Source: Stomoxys calcitrans (lineage: Eukaryota > Arthropoda > Insecta > Diptera > Muscidae). From it: a stretch of DNA of 64,000 bases. This document shows positions 54,546 to 64,000 of the stretch, piece after piece (the first letter of the stretch is position 1; every line of letters starts with the position of its first letter). The notes under the pieces were generated by a model, which saw nothing but the letters and a program-made list of their open reading frames with translations, made no database searches and was not told the DNA's origin. Where the stretch lies: assembly GCF_963082655.1 (NCBI RefSeq), contig NC_081555.1, positions 148,143,551-148,207,550 on the forward strand, read 5' to 3'. A program made the position numbers and the translations under genes.

Positions 54546-55035
54546 TCTAAGAGCCTACTTGAGAAAGTGAGAGAGCGAGAAAGGGGAGAGAGAAAGAGTG
54601 ATAGCAAGAGGACAGAAAGAGAGACAAAGAAAGATAGAAAGAGGGAGAGATAGAGAAAGAGAAAGAAAGAAAGAAGGAGAGAAAGAAATAGGGAGGCAGG
54701 AAGAGGGAGAAAAAAAGAGGGGAATAGAAAGAGGGTGAGAGAAAGAGAGAGAGATAGAGAAAGAAGGAGAGAGGGAAAGAGAAGAGATAGTGAAAGAAAT
54801 AGAGGGAAAGCGAGGGAACTATAGAGTGAGGAAGGAAAGTGTGAGAAAAAGAGAGTGTGAAGAAGAGAAAGAAAGTGAAATAGAGAGAGAGAGAAAGAAA
54901 GTGAAATAGAGAGAGAGAGAAAGAAAGTGAAATAGAGAGAGAGAGAAAGAAAGTGAAAGAGAGAGAGACAACGAAAGAAAAAATTAAGGGAAAGAAAACG
55001 AGAGAAAAAGGAAGAGAGAGAAAACAAGAGAAAAC
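54546..55035 (+). repeat. GA-rich simple-sequence array
   Basis: About 480 bp consist of AGAGAGAAAGAAAGTGAAATAG-like words; a 30-bp unit (GAAAGAAAGTGAAATAGAGA) repeats four times near 54866-54960. The complementary strand gives phenylalanine/serine/leucine-only frames of up to 230 codons, which are artefacts. Confidence 0.92.
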
Positions 55036-56299
55036 CAAGTAAAAAGGCGTTAAGTTCGGCCGGGCCGAACTTTGGATACCCACCACCTCGGGTATATATG
55101 AAAACCACCTTCCGTCAAAATCCGGTGCAAAACTCATACCTTATGTCCTATAGCAGAAATATGTGGAGGGGCTTAACTTAACTCTTTGTCCCAAATTTCG
55201 GCAACATCGGACAATAAGAGCGCTTTTTATGGCCCCAAAACCTAAAACCGAGAGATCGGTCTATATGGCAGCTATATCCAAATCTAGACCGATCAGTGCG
55301 ATAATGCAGAAGTATGTCAAGGGGCTTAACTTAACTCACTGTCCCAAATTTCGGCGACATCGGACTATAAATGCGTGTTTTATGGTCCTAAGACCCAAAA
55401 TCGGAGGATCGGTTATATGGTAGCTATATCCAAATCTGGACCGATCTGAGCCAAATTCACGGAGGACGTCGGAGGGCCACACAATGTCCCAAATTTCAGC
55501 AAAATCGGATAACAAATGTGGCTTTTAAAGGCCTAAGACCTTAAATCGAGAGATCGGTGTATATGGCAGCTATATCCAAATCTAGACCGATCTGAGCCAA
55601 ATTGACGGAGGATATCTAAGGGCCTAACACAACTCACTGACTCAAATTATAGCAAAATCGGATAATAAATGTGGCTTTTATGGGCCTAAGACCCTAAATT
55701 TGAAGATCGGTCTATATGGCAGCTATATCCAAATCTGAACCGATCTGAGCCAAATTGAAGGAGGATGTCGAAGGGCCTAAGACAACTCACTGTCATAAAT
55801 TTCAGCAAAATCGGATAATAAATGTGGCTTTTATGGGCCTAAGACCCTAAATTGGAGGATCGGTCTATATGGCAGCTATATCCAAATCTAGACCGATCTA
55901 AGCCAAATTGATGGAGGATGTCGAAGGGCCTAACACAACTCACTGTCCCAAATTTCACCAAAATCGGATAATAAATGTGACTTTTATAAGCCTAAGACCC
56001 TAAATCGGCCGATCGGTCTATATGGGGGCTATATCAAGATATAGTCCGATATAGCCCATCTTCGAACTTAACCTGCTTATGGACAAAAAAAGAATCTGTG
56101 CAAAGTTTCAGCTCAATATCTCTATTTTTAAAGGCTGTAGCGTGATTTCAACAGACAGACGGACGGACATGTCTAGATCGTCTTAGATTTTTACGCTGAT
56201 CAAGAATATATATACTTTATAGGGTCAGAAATGGATATTTCGATGTGTTGCAAACGGAATGACAAAATGAATATACCCCCATCCTTCGGTGGTGGGTAT
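55036..56299 (-). mobile_element. complete TR153 element, reverse, in GA-rich DNA
   Basis: The 3-prime end at the left: CAAGTAAAAAGGCG, TTCGGCCGGGCCGAA, GGATACCCACCACC. The modules (CCCAAATTTCGGCGACATCG, ATGGCAGCTATATCCAAATC) repeat about six times. The head at the right has ACAGACAGACGGACGGACAT and ends TATACCCCCATCCTTCGG, TGGTGGGTAT, the intact 5-prime terminus. It is flanked by GA-rich array on both sides, so it interrupts one original array. Confidence 0.88.
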
Positions 56300-56373
56300 A
56301 ATTAAGAGAGAGAATAAGAGAGAAAAAGCAAGAGAGAACGGAGAAAAATTATGAGAGAGTAAGAGAGAAAGAG

Positions 56374-56680
56374 CACCACCGCAGCGCAGAGGTTAGCATG
56401 TCCGCCTATGACGCTGAACGCCTGGGTTCGAATCCTGGCGAGACCATCAGAAAAAATTTTAGTTTTCCCCTCTCAATGCTGGCAACATTTGTGAGGTACT
56501 ATGCCATGTAAAACTTCTTTTGAAAGAGGTGTCGCACTGCGGCATGCCGTTCGGACTCGGCTATTAAAAGGAGGCCCCTTATCATTGAGCTTAAAACTTG
56601 AATCGGACTGCACTCATTGATATGTGAGAAGTTTGACCCTGTTCCTTAGTGGAATGTTCATGGGCAAAATTTGCATTTGC
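56374..56680 (+). mobile_element. SINE family A with 13-bp target duplication
   Basis: CACCACCGCAGCGCAGAGGT and GGGTTCGAATCCTGGCG give A and B boxes. The body reaches GGGCAAAATTTGCATTTGC. The flanks AAGAGAGAAAGAG at 56361-56373 and 56681-56693 are identical, a perfect 13-bp target-site duplication in the GA-rich array. Relatively intact, so probably young. Confidence 0.92.
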
Positions 56681-56789
56681 AAGAGAGAAAGAGTGTGAGA
56701 AAGAGAGAGGGAGAAAAAGAGAGCACGAGAAAGAGAGAGAGGAAGATAAAGAGCAAAAGAGGGAGCAAGAGAAAGAGAGAGGGAGAGAG

Positions 56790-57268
56790 AAATTTGTCTT
56801 AAAAGAATTCTAGATCCTGTTGGAAAAAGTCATTCCAATGCGGTTTCTATTGGCATAAAGTGGACGAATTAAAAAACATAAAAAAAATGTTGCCCTCATA
56901 AATGGTCATGTTTTGGGACAAAATTTGGCAAACATTTGGGTAAAAGTCAGAAATTTTAGAAAGCTTCAAAAATCCAAATAAAATTTTTCTGTAAACTTTA
57001 GGACGAATTTATGTCAGAGATAATAAAATCGTATTTGATAATAACATTTTTTCTACAAAAAAATTTCGTTTTCGATTTGCTTTTTTTTATTTCAAAAATT
57101 AAAAAATTTTAAAATTTTTTTACATGTTTTTTTTTGTCAATTTTTGTCTTAAAAACTTTTTTTTTCTAAATTTGCAACAGACAATTTTTGTTGTCTAAAA
57201 TTGTTTTTTTTTTTTACAATTTTTTTAACAGAGGTGAGAGGACTTTGGGCATGACAGTTAGCATATTA
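56790..57268. other. AT-rich unique DNA with T-runs
   Basis: No gene was recognised. Repeated TTTTTTTTT and AAATTTTT words occur from 57050 to 57220. Confidence 0.4.
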
Positions 57269-57493
57269 TTGGGTTGCCCAAAAAGTAATTGCGGATTTTT
57301 TAAAAGAAAGTAAATGCATTTTTAATAAAACTTAGAATGAACTTTAATCAAATATACTCTTTTTACACTTTTTTTCTAAAGCAAGCTAAAAGTAACAGCT
57401 GATAACTGACAGAAGAAAGAATGCAATTACAGAGTCACAAGCTGTCAACGCCGACTATATGAAAAATCCGCAATTACTTTTTGGGCAACCCAA
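57269..57493 (-). mobile_element. mariner-type MITE, copy 5
   Basis: A 225-bp copy with both terminal repeats and TA flanks. It lacks the ~11 bp that read GAAAAAATTTG between CAAGCTGT and TCAACGCCGAC in other copies. Confidence 0.92.
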
Positions 57494-57621
57494 TATATGC
57501 AATCCAAAAATTTTTAAAATTTTATAAATTCTTTACAAATGTTTTTCTATTTTTTTTTTAATGTTTTCAATGTTATTTTAAATATTTTTTAAATTTGATA
57601 ATTTAATAATTTTTAATTTTT

Positions 57622-58926
57622 ATATTTCAATACGTACCATAGGATGGGGGTGTACTAATTTTGTCATTCCGTTTGGAACACCTCGAAATATGCGTTTAAG
57701 AGTCTTCATGACACTTTAAGTCGATCTAGCCATGTCCGTCCGTCTGTCTGTCAAAAGCACGCGTACTTTCGAAGCATTAAAGCTAGGCGCTTGAAATTTT
57801 GTACAAATATTTCTTATTAGTGTAGGTCAATTGGGATTGTAAACGGGCCAAATCGGTCCATGTATTGATATAGCTGCAATATAAACAGATCTTGGGTCTT
57901 GGCTTCTCGAGCCTCTAGGGGGCGCAATTCTCATTTGATTTGACTGAAATTTTGCATGTCGTGTGTTGGTTTCATTTTCAACAATTGTGCTAAGTATGGC
58001 TCCAATCGGTCAATATCCTGATATAGCTGTCATATAAACCAATCTCCCGATTAGACTCTAGATTAGCTTCTTGAGGGCGCATTTATTATCACATTTGGCT
58101 GAAATTTTGCACATATCGTTGAGGAATGTCTTCCAACAACTGTACCATGTGTGCTCTGAATCAGTCCATAACCTGATATAGCCGTCATATATACCCATAT
58201 CCCGATTGAACTTCTTGAGCATCTAGAGGGCGCAATTCGTATCCAATTTGATTGAAATTTTACATACGTCGTTTTGGTATGACTTCCAAGAGTTGTGCAA
58301 AGTATGGTCTAAATCGGTGGATAACTTGATATAGCTCTCATGTAAACCGATCTCCAAATTTGACGCTCTAGCCGCTGGATTGTGCAATTTTCACTCGATT
58401 TGCCTGAAATTTTGGAGGTGATATTTTTCTATGACTTTTAACAGTCAAGACAAGTATGGTGCTATCGGTCAATAACTCGATGTAGCTCATATATTGTGTT
58501 GCCCAAAAAGTAATTGCGGATTTTTCATATAGTCGGCGTTGACAAATTTTTTCACAGCTTGTGACTCATTCTTTCTTCTGTCAGTTATCAGCTGTTAATT
58601 TTAGCTTGCTTTAGAAAAAAGTGTAAAAAAGTATATTTGATTAAAGTTCATTCTAAGTTTTATTAAAAATGCATTTACTTTCTTTTAAAAAATCCGCAAT
58701 TACTTTTTGGGCAACCCAATATATCATTCAAAGAACTTGACAAATGCGATCCATGGTGAGGAGTATATAAGATTTCGCCCGGAGAGTATATAAGATTAAA
58801 GTAAATAAATAAATATGAAAAAAATAAATAATAAAATATTACAAAAAAATTTTAAATAAAAAAATTAAAAATATATAAAATAAAAAGAAACTGGTTAAGG
58901 CGTGCTTAATTCAGGCTTTAACTTGT
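57622..58926 (+). mobile_element. TR153 element with nested MITE and altered end
   Basis: The start is mutated (ATACGTACCATAGGATGGGG). The head contains CATGTCCGTCCGTCTGTCTG, followed by four modules. After the MITE (58494-58719) the end continues AAGAACTTGACAAATGCG, ATCCATGGTGAGGAGTATAT and TTTCGCCCGG. It then breaks into GAGTATATAAGATTAAAG and an AT-rich inverted repeat. The last words, GGCGTGCTTAATTCAGGC and TTTAACTTGTTT at 58895-58926, are the displaced terminus. Confidence 0.75.
58494..58719 (+). mobile_element. mariner-type MITE, copy 6, nested
   Basis: It starts TTGTGTTGCCCAAAAAGTAA (one change in the first bases) and ends with the normal GGGCAACCCAA, flanked by TA. It interrupts a TR153 module and its 3-prime part. 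Confidence 0.92.
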
Positions 58927-58994
58927 TTCTTTTTATTTTATATATTTTTAAATTTTTTTATTTAAAATTTTGTTGTAATTTTTTATTATTTATT
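58823..58994. other. ~70-bp AT-rich inverted repeat around a TR153 terminus
   Basis: 58823-58891 and 58925-58994 are near-perfect reverse complements (left arm ends AAAATAAAAAGAAAC; right arm starts GTTTCTTTTTATTTTA). The 33-bp loop contains the displaced TR153 end (AGGCGTGCTTAATTCAGGC). It would fold into a strong hairpin or cruciform. Confidence 0.88.
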
Positions 58995-60834
58995 GTATAT
59001 ATATGCATATATTTTTCCAAATTAATTTTTTTTTTAATTTTTTTTTTAGTCCAAAAAATTAAAAAAACGCTTCAATATAAATGTTCTAAACCATTAAATT
59101 TCAACAAAATCAGACATGAGAATCGAGTTAACCAAAGTAATATATGGTGCCATATTTCAATCTCTTAATTTGTAAATACTTTTGTATATTACAACAGACA
59201 AATGGACGTACATTAGTCCCAATTAAAAATTATTTTTAATTGGCACAAACTTTATTGTCATAGGTCTCCCTATATACTACTTGTTCCTCATTTGTTTATT
59301 ATTTTTTTTTTATTATTGAAAGATTACACAATGACTTTTATATTCTCCCCGTCACCCCGCTGTGGGTAAACCACTAATTTTACCTGTTAAAGATGCTGGT
59401 AATACGAGTATCTGCATATACGTTTTGATTTTTTGCTCTTTGAGCAACCTGTGTGAATTCATTGTTAATTTAAACGTCTGTCACATGTAGAAATATACAC
59501 AAACACACATACATTTATCTTTCAATTAAAATATTTAATTTATAATGCAATTAAGTTTTTCCTTTTGTACTCAATGCCCCCCCCCCCCGAATGTAGAAAT
59601 GTTTGTTGTTGCTGCTCATATGCAAAAGTGTTTCTCACCGCCTCGCCGGCGATAGTGGTTTGTCATTAATTTTTGTTTTATTTTCTAAACTTTTAACACT
59701 GACCTGAATGATATTTTTCAGAAGCAACAACAAATGCTGCAGTTTTGTTGTTTCATCAGCCGCACCACGAACGCATGTGAGAAGAATACGAATGTTATGC
59801 TCTTAAGCAAACAGCAGCCGGCTGCTGTGTGTGCATTTTTTTTTTTTTTGCCTACAATTACAACTGTCAGTTAGTTGCTAGCTTGTTATTGTTGTTGGCA
59901 ATAATTATGATCCAACATTGTGTTTTATTATTGCCACCATGGTGGCTCTTGTTGTTATTGTGCGTTATGAGCTAGCCAGCAACCTGTTGACTTGCAAACA
60001 AAACAACAACACAGCCACCATTAATATTAAAGTTAGTACAAAGAGATCTTTGCCATAGAGCAAAGGTGTAAAGTTCACATGAACAAATGCACCAATGTGG
60101 TGCTCGTATATCTCTGCACATATGTGTGTGTGCGTAGTATTATGCATTTAATTGTGATTTTATTCTCTTAGATGTACGTGACCTCAAAGTTGTTTGGGTG
60201 AGTGGTATCTTAGAGAATAAATTTTTCTGGGGGGGTTTGGAGCATTGTGTGAGGTCATAAACAGAAGAGTCTGTAGGAGAGAGAGAGAGAGAGGGAGGAA
60301 TGCACTGAGATAACCATATTTTTGACAATATAATTGTTGAACTAGATATCCAATGAGTGTTGAATACTTGTTGAACAACTTGTTGAATAACAAATTCTAT
60401 ACTTCTTGAACAGTTGTTATTTTAATTTAAAGCTTTGCTTGTTAAAGCTATTACAATTTAAACCCAATTACTTGGAAACTGTTTAACGATTGCCTAACAA
60501 AATAGTCTTGTCAATAAAATTCAAGACTTTCTTTGGTTAAAGGGCAAACCCCCTCTCACTGTCTCTCTTCCCTTTTTTGAATTATGACAATTACGTTGAG
60601 TGCTTTACTTTGGTGTCCAAATAAGGAATGTATGAAATGACGCATCAACGGCCCAAGCATTACTGTAAACTGTAAGTTACTGTAACTGTAAGTTACTGTA
60701 AACAACACAAATAGCGCTCGTATGTCAAAACGTTCTAAGTACGTATAACCTCAAAAATGTCAAGCTTTTCGATAGAGCTATCAGTTGGCAGATTGCAACA
60801 AAAGGGTTGTCCAATCCCGAAATATTGGGTTGCC
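58995..60834. other. unique AT-rich DNA with simple repeats
   Basis: No gene was recognised. It contains a run of 13 C residues near 59577, T-runs near 59838, GTTGTTGTTG words near 59891 and a GAGAGAGAGAGAG tract near 60278. A TGTAAGTTACTGTAA duplication lies at 60670-60703. Composition suggests intron or intergenic DNA. Confidence 0.45.
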
Positions 60835-61061
60835 CAAAAAGTAATTGCGGATTTTTCATACAGTCGGCGTTGACAAATTTTTTCACAGCTTGTGACTCTG
60901 TAATTGCATTCTTTCTTCTGTCAGTTATCAGCTGTTACTTTTAGCTTGCTTTAGAAAAAAAGTGTAAAAAAAGTATATTTGATTAAAGTTCATTCTTAGT
61001 TTTATTAAAAATGCATTTACTTTCTTTTAAAAAATCCGCAATTTCTTTTTGGGCAACCCAA
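60835..61061 (+). mobile_element. mariner-type MITE, copy 7
   Basis: TTGGGTTGCCCAAAAAGTAA at the left and the complement at the right, flanked by TA. There is one substitution in the right terminal repeat (TTTCTTTTTGGGC instead of TTACTTTTTGGGC). Confidence 0.93.
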
Positions 61062-61179
61062 TATAATAGGCAATTCTTGTATGGGAATGATCGTAACTTC
61101 AATGAAAAGTAAATTTCCTCTGCTTCGCCTTCCTTGCGGATTCCAGACTAGAATATTTCTCGCTATTTCATCGCGGTCG

Positions 61180-62577
61180 TCCAAGACCCCACGAAGTATT
61201 CTTGATCGTTATGACATTTTATGTCGATCTAGCCATGTCCGTCCGTCTGTCTATCCGTCTGTCTGTCGAAAGCACGCTAACTTTCGAAGGTGTTATGCTA
61301 GCCACTTGCACAATTTTGCACAAATACTTCTAATAAGTGTATGTCGGTTGGGATTGTAAATGGGCCATATCGATCCATGTTTTTATATAGCTGCCATATA
61401 AACCGTTCTTGGATCTTGACTTCTTGAGCCACTAGAGGGCGCAATTCTTATCTGATTGGGCTGAAATTTTGCGTGAGGTATTTTGTTGTGACTTCCAACA
61501 ACTGTGCTAATTAGGGTTCAAATCGGTTCATAACCTGATATAGCTCCCATATAAGCCGATCTCCCGATTTCCATTCTTGAGCCCCTGGAAGCCGACATTT
61601 TTGTTCGATTTGGCTGAAATTTTGCACGTAGTGTTCTATTATGACTTCGAACAACTGTGCGTAGTACGGTCCAAATCGGTTTATAACCTGATATAGCTCC
61701 CATGTAAACCGATCTCCCGATTTGACTTCTTAAGTCCTTACAAGCCGCAATTTTTGTCCGATTTGGCTGAAATTTTGCATGCGATGTTCTATAACGACTT
61801 TCAATTACTGAGCCAAGTACGGTCCGAATGGGTTTATAACCTGATATAGCTCCCATATAAACCGATCTCCCGATTTGGCTTCTTGAGTCCTTACAAGCCG
61901 CAATTTTTGTCCGATTTGGCTGACATTTTGTATGCGGTGTTCTATTACGACTTTCAACAACTGAGCCAAGTACGGTCCGAATGGGTCTATAACCTGATAT
62001 AGCTCCCATATAAACCGATCTCCCGATTTGGCTTCTTGAGTCCTTACAAGCCGCAATTTTTGTCCGATTTGGCTGAAAATTTGCATGCGGGGTTTTATTA
62101 CGACTTTCAACAACTGAGCCAAGTACGGTCGGAATAGGTCTATAACCTGATATAGCTCCCATATAATCCGATCGCCCGATTTGATGTCTTGAGCCCTTAC
62201 AAGCCGCAATTTTCATCCGATTAAGTTAACATTTAGAACGTGGTGTTCCTTTATGACTTCCAACAACTGAGCCAGTTGTAATTAATGTCCGATTTGGCTG
62301 AAAATTTGCATGCGGTATTTTGTTGCGACTTCCAACAACTGTGCCAAGTATGGTCTAAATCGGCCTATACCCTGATATAGCTTCCATATAAACCGGTCTC
62401 TCGATTATCCCGGTTCGGTTCCTAGAAGCTATAATTTTTGCTGGTTTGACAGGAGTTTGCTATGTATAATAAATGTATGCCCTTCAACTAAATTTATTTT
62501 GTGTAAAATTTTTTGCAGAATCCATGGTGCTGGGTTCTCAAGATTCGGCCCGGCCAAACTTTGCACGCTTTTACTTG
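61180..62577 (+). mobile_element. TR153 element, start truncated
   Basis: It enters at CAAGACCCCACGAAGTATTC, then ATGTCCGTCCGTCTGTC, one first-subfamily module (CACTAGAGGGCGCAATTC) and about five second-subfamily modules (GCCGCAATTTTTGTCCGATT). It ends CCATGGTGCTGGGTTCTCAA, TTCGGCCCGGCCAAACTTTG, CACGCTTTTACTTG. The mix of module types within one element suggests exchange between subfamilies. A 232-codon minus-strand frame (62216-61518) is four and a half 51-residue repeats. Confidence 0.83.
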
Positions 62578-63165
62578 TTTAGATTTTTTTATTTAATACC
62601 ATTTTTTGTCACAAAAAAATTTCATTTTCTTTTATTATTCCTAGAATTACCTTTTGCTTTCTTAACAGCTCAAACATTTGTTTTCGCTTATTTAACCCAA
62701 ATAATCACATTTTCTCTTGGCCCAATGAGATTTAATAGGCTCTTGATGGAGTAGCCATTCCACTCATAACTGCAATTCAATACTAATAACAAGCAAGCGC
62801 GCATGCGTGCAACTGCATACTAAATATTTGTGTGCATTTTATGAGCTCAACTCGTCATATGTCAACTAAAACGACGTTTAATGTTGTCCCAGTTGCTACT
62901 CGGTTTAGTGATGATCATGACTGGCTGCCCGGTGGCGATGTTGGTTAATGCATACGCCCGCCTCTCTGAACTTGTGTTTAACAAAACCATTGAAGCACAT
63001 CCAACTTACTTAACAACATAATCATCAGAAACATAAACATTTGAAAACTCTATAACATAAAATCTTTAAAAATTGGAGAGCATTATTCTCGTGGAATTGT
63101 AGGGTGATGGTATTCAATGGGTTTGGGCATTATCCCAAATGAGTTTTGAAAAGAACTATTTTGAA
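62578..63165. other. unique DNA
   Basis: No gene was recognised. A GCCCGGTGGCGATGTTGGTT word near 62929 looks faintly like a tRNA A box, but there is no matching B box. Confidence 0.4.
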
Positions 63166-64000
63166 TTACTTTTTTCTGACACATATGTTGAAGGTCATAA
63201 GAGAAGCCGTTGTACAAAATTTCAGCCAAATCGGATAATAATTGCGCCCTCTAGAGGCTCAAGAAATCTAGACCCCAGATCGGTTTGTATGGCAGCTACA
63301 TCAGGTTATTGACCAATTTAGTCCATATTTGACACAGTTGTTGAAAGCCATAACAAAACACGTCAAAATTTCAGCTTTATCAGATAAGAATTGCGCCCTC
63401 TAGAGGCTCAAGAAGTCAAGATTCAAGATCGTTTATATGACAGCTATATCAGGTTATGTACCGATTTGAACCCCACTTAGCATATTTGTTGGAAGTCATA
63501 ACGAAACACGTCATGCAAAATTTCAGCCAAATGGGATAGGAACTGCGCCCTCTGGAGGCTCAAGAAGTCAAGACCCCAGATCGGTTTAAATGGCAGCTAT
63601 ATTATGTTCTTTACCGATTTGGACCATACTTGGCACAGTTGTTGGGAGTCATAACAGAAGACCATGTACAAAATTTCAGCTAAATCTGATGAAAATTGAG
63701 GGTTCCAGGCGCTTTAGAAGTAAAATGGGGAGATCGGTTTATATGGGAGCTATATCAGGTTATAGGCCGATTTGGACCGTTTATTGCACAGTTATTGGAA
63801 GTCATAACAGAGCACCATGTACAAAATTACAGCCAAATCGGACAAATATTGAAGCTTCCATGCGCTCAAGAAGTAAAATCGGGAGATAGGTTTATATGGG
63901 AGCTATATCAGGTTATAGACCAATTTCGACCGTACTTGGCACAGTTGTTGGAAGTCATAACAGAACACTATGTGCAAAATTTCAGCCAAATTGGACAAAA
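63166..64000 (-). mobile_element. TR153 array running off the window
   Basis: At least five reversed modules are present (GCGCCCTCTAGAGGCTCAAG at 63244 and 63397, then second-subfamily types after 63660). Spacing of CAAATCGG and GCGCCCTCTAGAGGCTC is about 153 bp. Neither terminus is inside the window. Confidence 0.8.

Noticed and set aside
54416..55137. Two long minus-strand frames (230 and 196 codons) rich in Leu, Ser and Phe, resembling membrane proteins
   Set aside because: They are translations of a GA-rich simple-sequence array; two overlapping frames are open at once and no domain is present.
61518..62216. 232-codon frame as a genuine repeat-protein gene
   Set aside because: The repeat is explained by 153-bp modules; alternative frames are also open and other copies have stops or frame changes. 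Kept only as a finding to test.
62920..62990. tRNA-like A box word in unique DNA
   Set aside because: No B box at the proper distance and no SINE body follows.

Overview
This window looks like repeat-dense, non-coding nuclear DNA of a higher fly. I infer a calyptrate or muscid-type dipteran from the style of the repeats (Helentron-like tandem-repeat elements, mariner MITEs, LOA-like LINEs, tRNA-derived SINEs), the AT-rich unique DNA and the fly-like A-rich leader sequence near 31 kb. I cannot name the species. I found no intact host protein-coding gene, tRNA gene or rRNA gene. Almost every open reading frame is a by-product of a tandem repeat or a fossil of a transposon gene.

The dominant component, about 20 kb by my coordinates, is a superfamily of elements called TR153 here. 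Complete copies start ATACCC(T/A)CCACCAT. They carry a transcribed-leader-like head containing CCATGTCCGTCCGTCTGTC, then a tandem array with a strict 153-bp period. They end with the inverted start motif, a short GC-rich palindrome (TTCGGCCCGGCCGAA) and about 20 bp closing in ACTTG. The architecture (subterminal inverted repeats, 3-prime hairpin, central tandem repeats, insertion at TT) matches non-autonomous Helentron/HINE (DINE-1-like) rolling-circle elements. Copies lie at 0.47-2.0, 3.2-5.1, 6.0-10.1, 12.3-12.9, 13.5-14.9, 24.9-25.5, 28.1-29.6, 34.6-35.4, 41.1-42.6, 45.5-47.4, 51.0-51.5, 55.0-56.3, 57.6-58.9, 61.2-62.6 and 63.2-64.0 kb. A subfamily at 6.6-10.1 kb has a 305/306-bp dimeric (2 x 153) higher-order repeat.

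Second component: seven copies of a ~225-240 bp mariner-type MITE (TA target duplications, ~32-bp terminal inverted repeats) and two dead mariner transposase genes (25.5-26.0 and 33.8-34.4 kb). Third: non-LTR retrotransposon fossils of at least three families. These are a LOA/jockey-like family with RNase H (5.9, 10.9-12.3, 26.0-26.6, 36.1-38.9 kb), an RTE-like family (16.4-17.7, 32.5-33.8, 53.7-54.0 kb) and another RT/RNase H family (47.4-48.4 kb). Fourth: two tRNA-derived SINE families. One has ten copies. The other has three copies and a 3-prime tail matching the LOA-like LINE, which suggests a SINE/LINE partnership. Fifth: other tandem DNA, comprising a 29-bp array (17.8-18.8 kb) with an inverted satellite block at 16.3 kb, an AT-rich 143-154 bp satellite (39.3-43.1 kb), purine-rich arrays (20.6-23.7 and 54.5-56.8 kb) and a G-rich 130-bp-period family (26.7-28.1 and 50.1-53.7 kb).

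The rest is unique-looking AT-rich DNA (notably 14.9-16.3, 18.9-19.9, 29.6-32.2, 43.9-44.9 and 59.0-60.8 kb), probably intergenic or intronic. The nested insertions give a readable order of events, for example a MITE and a SINE each inserted into one TR153 copy at 45.5-47.4 kb.
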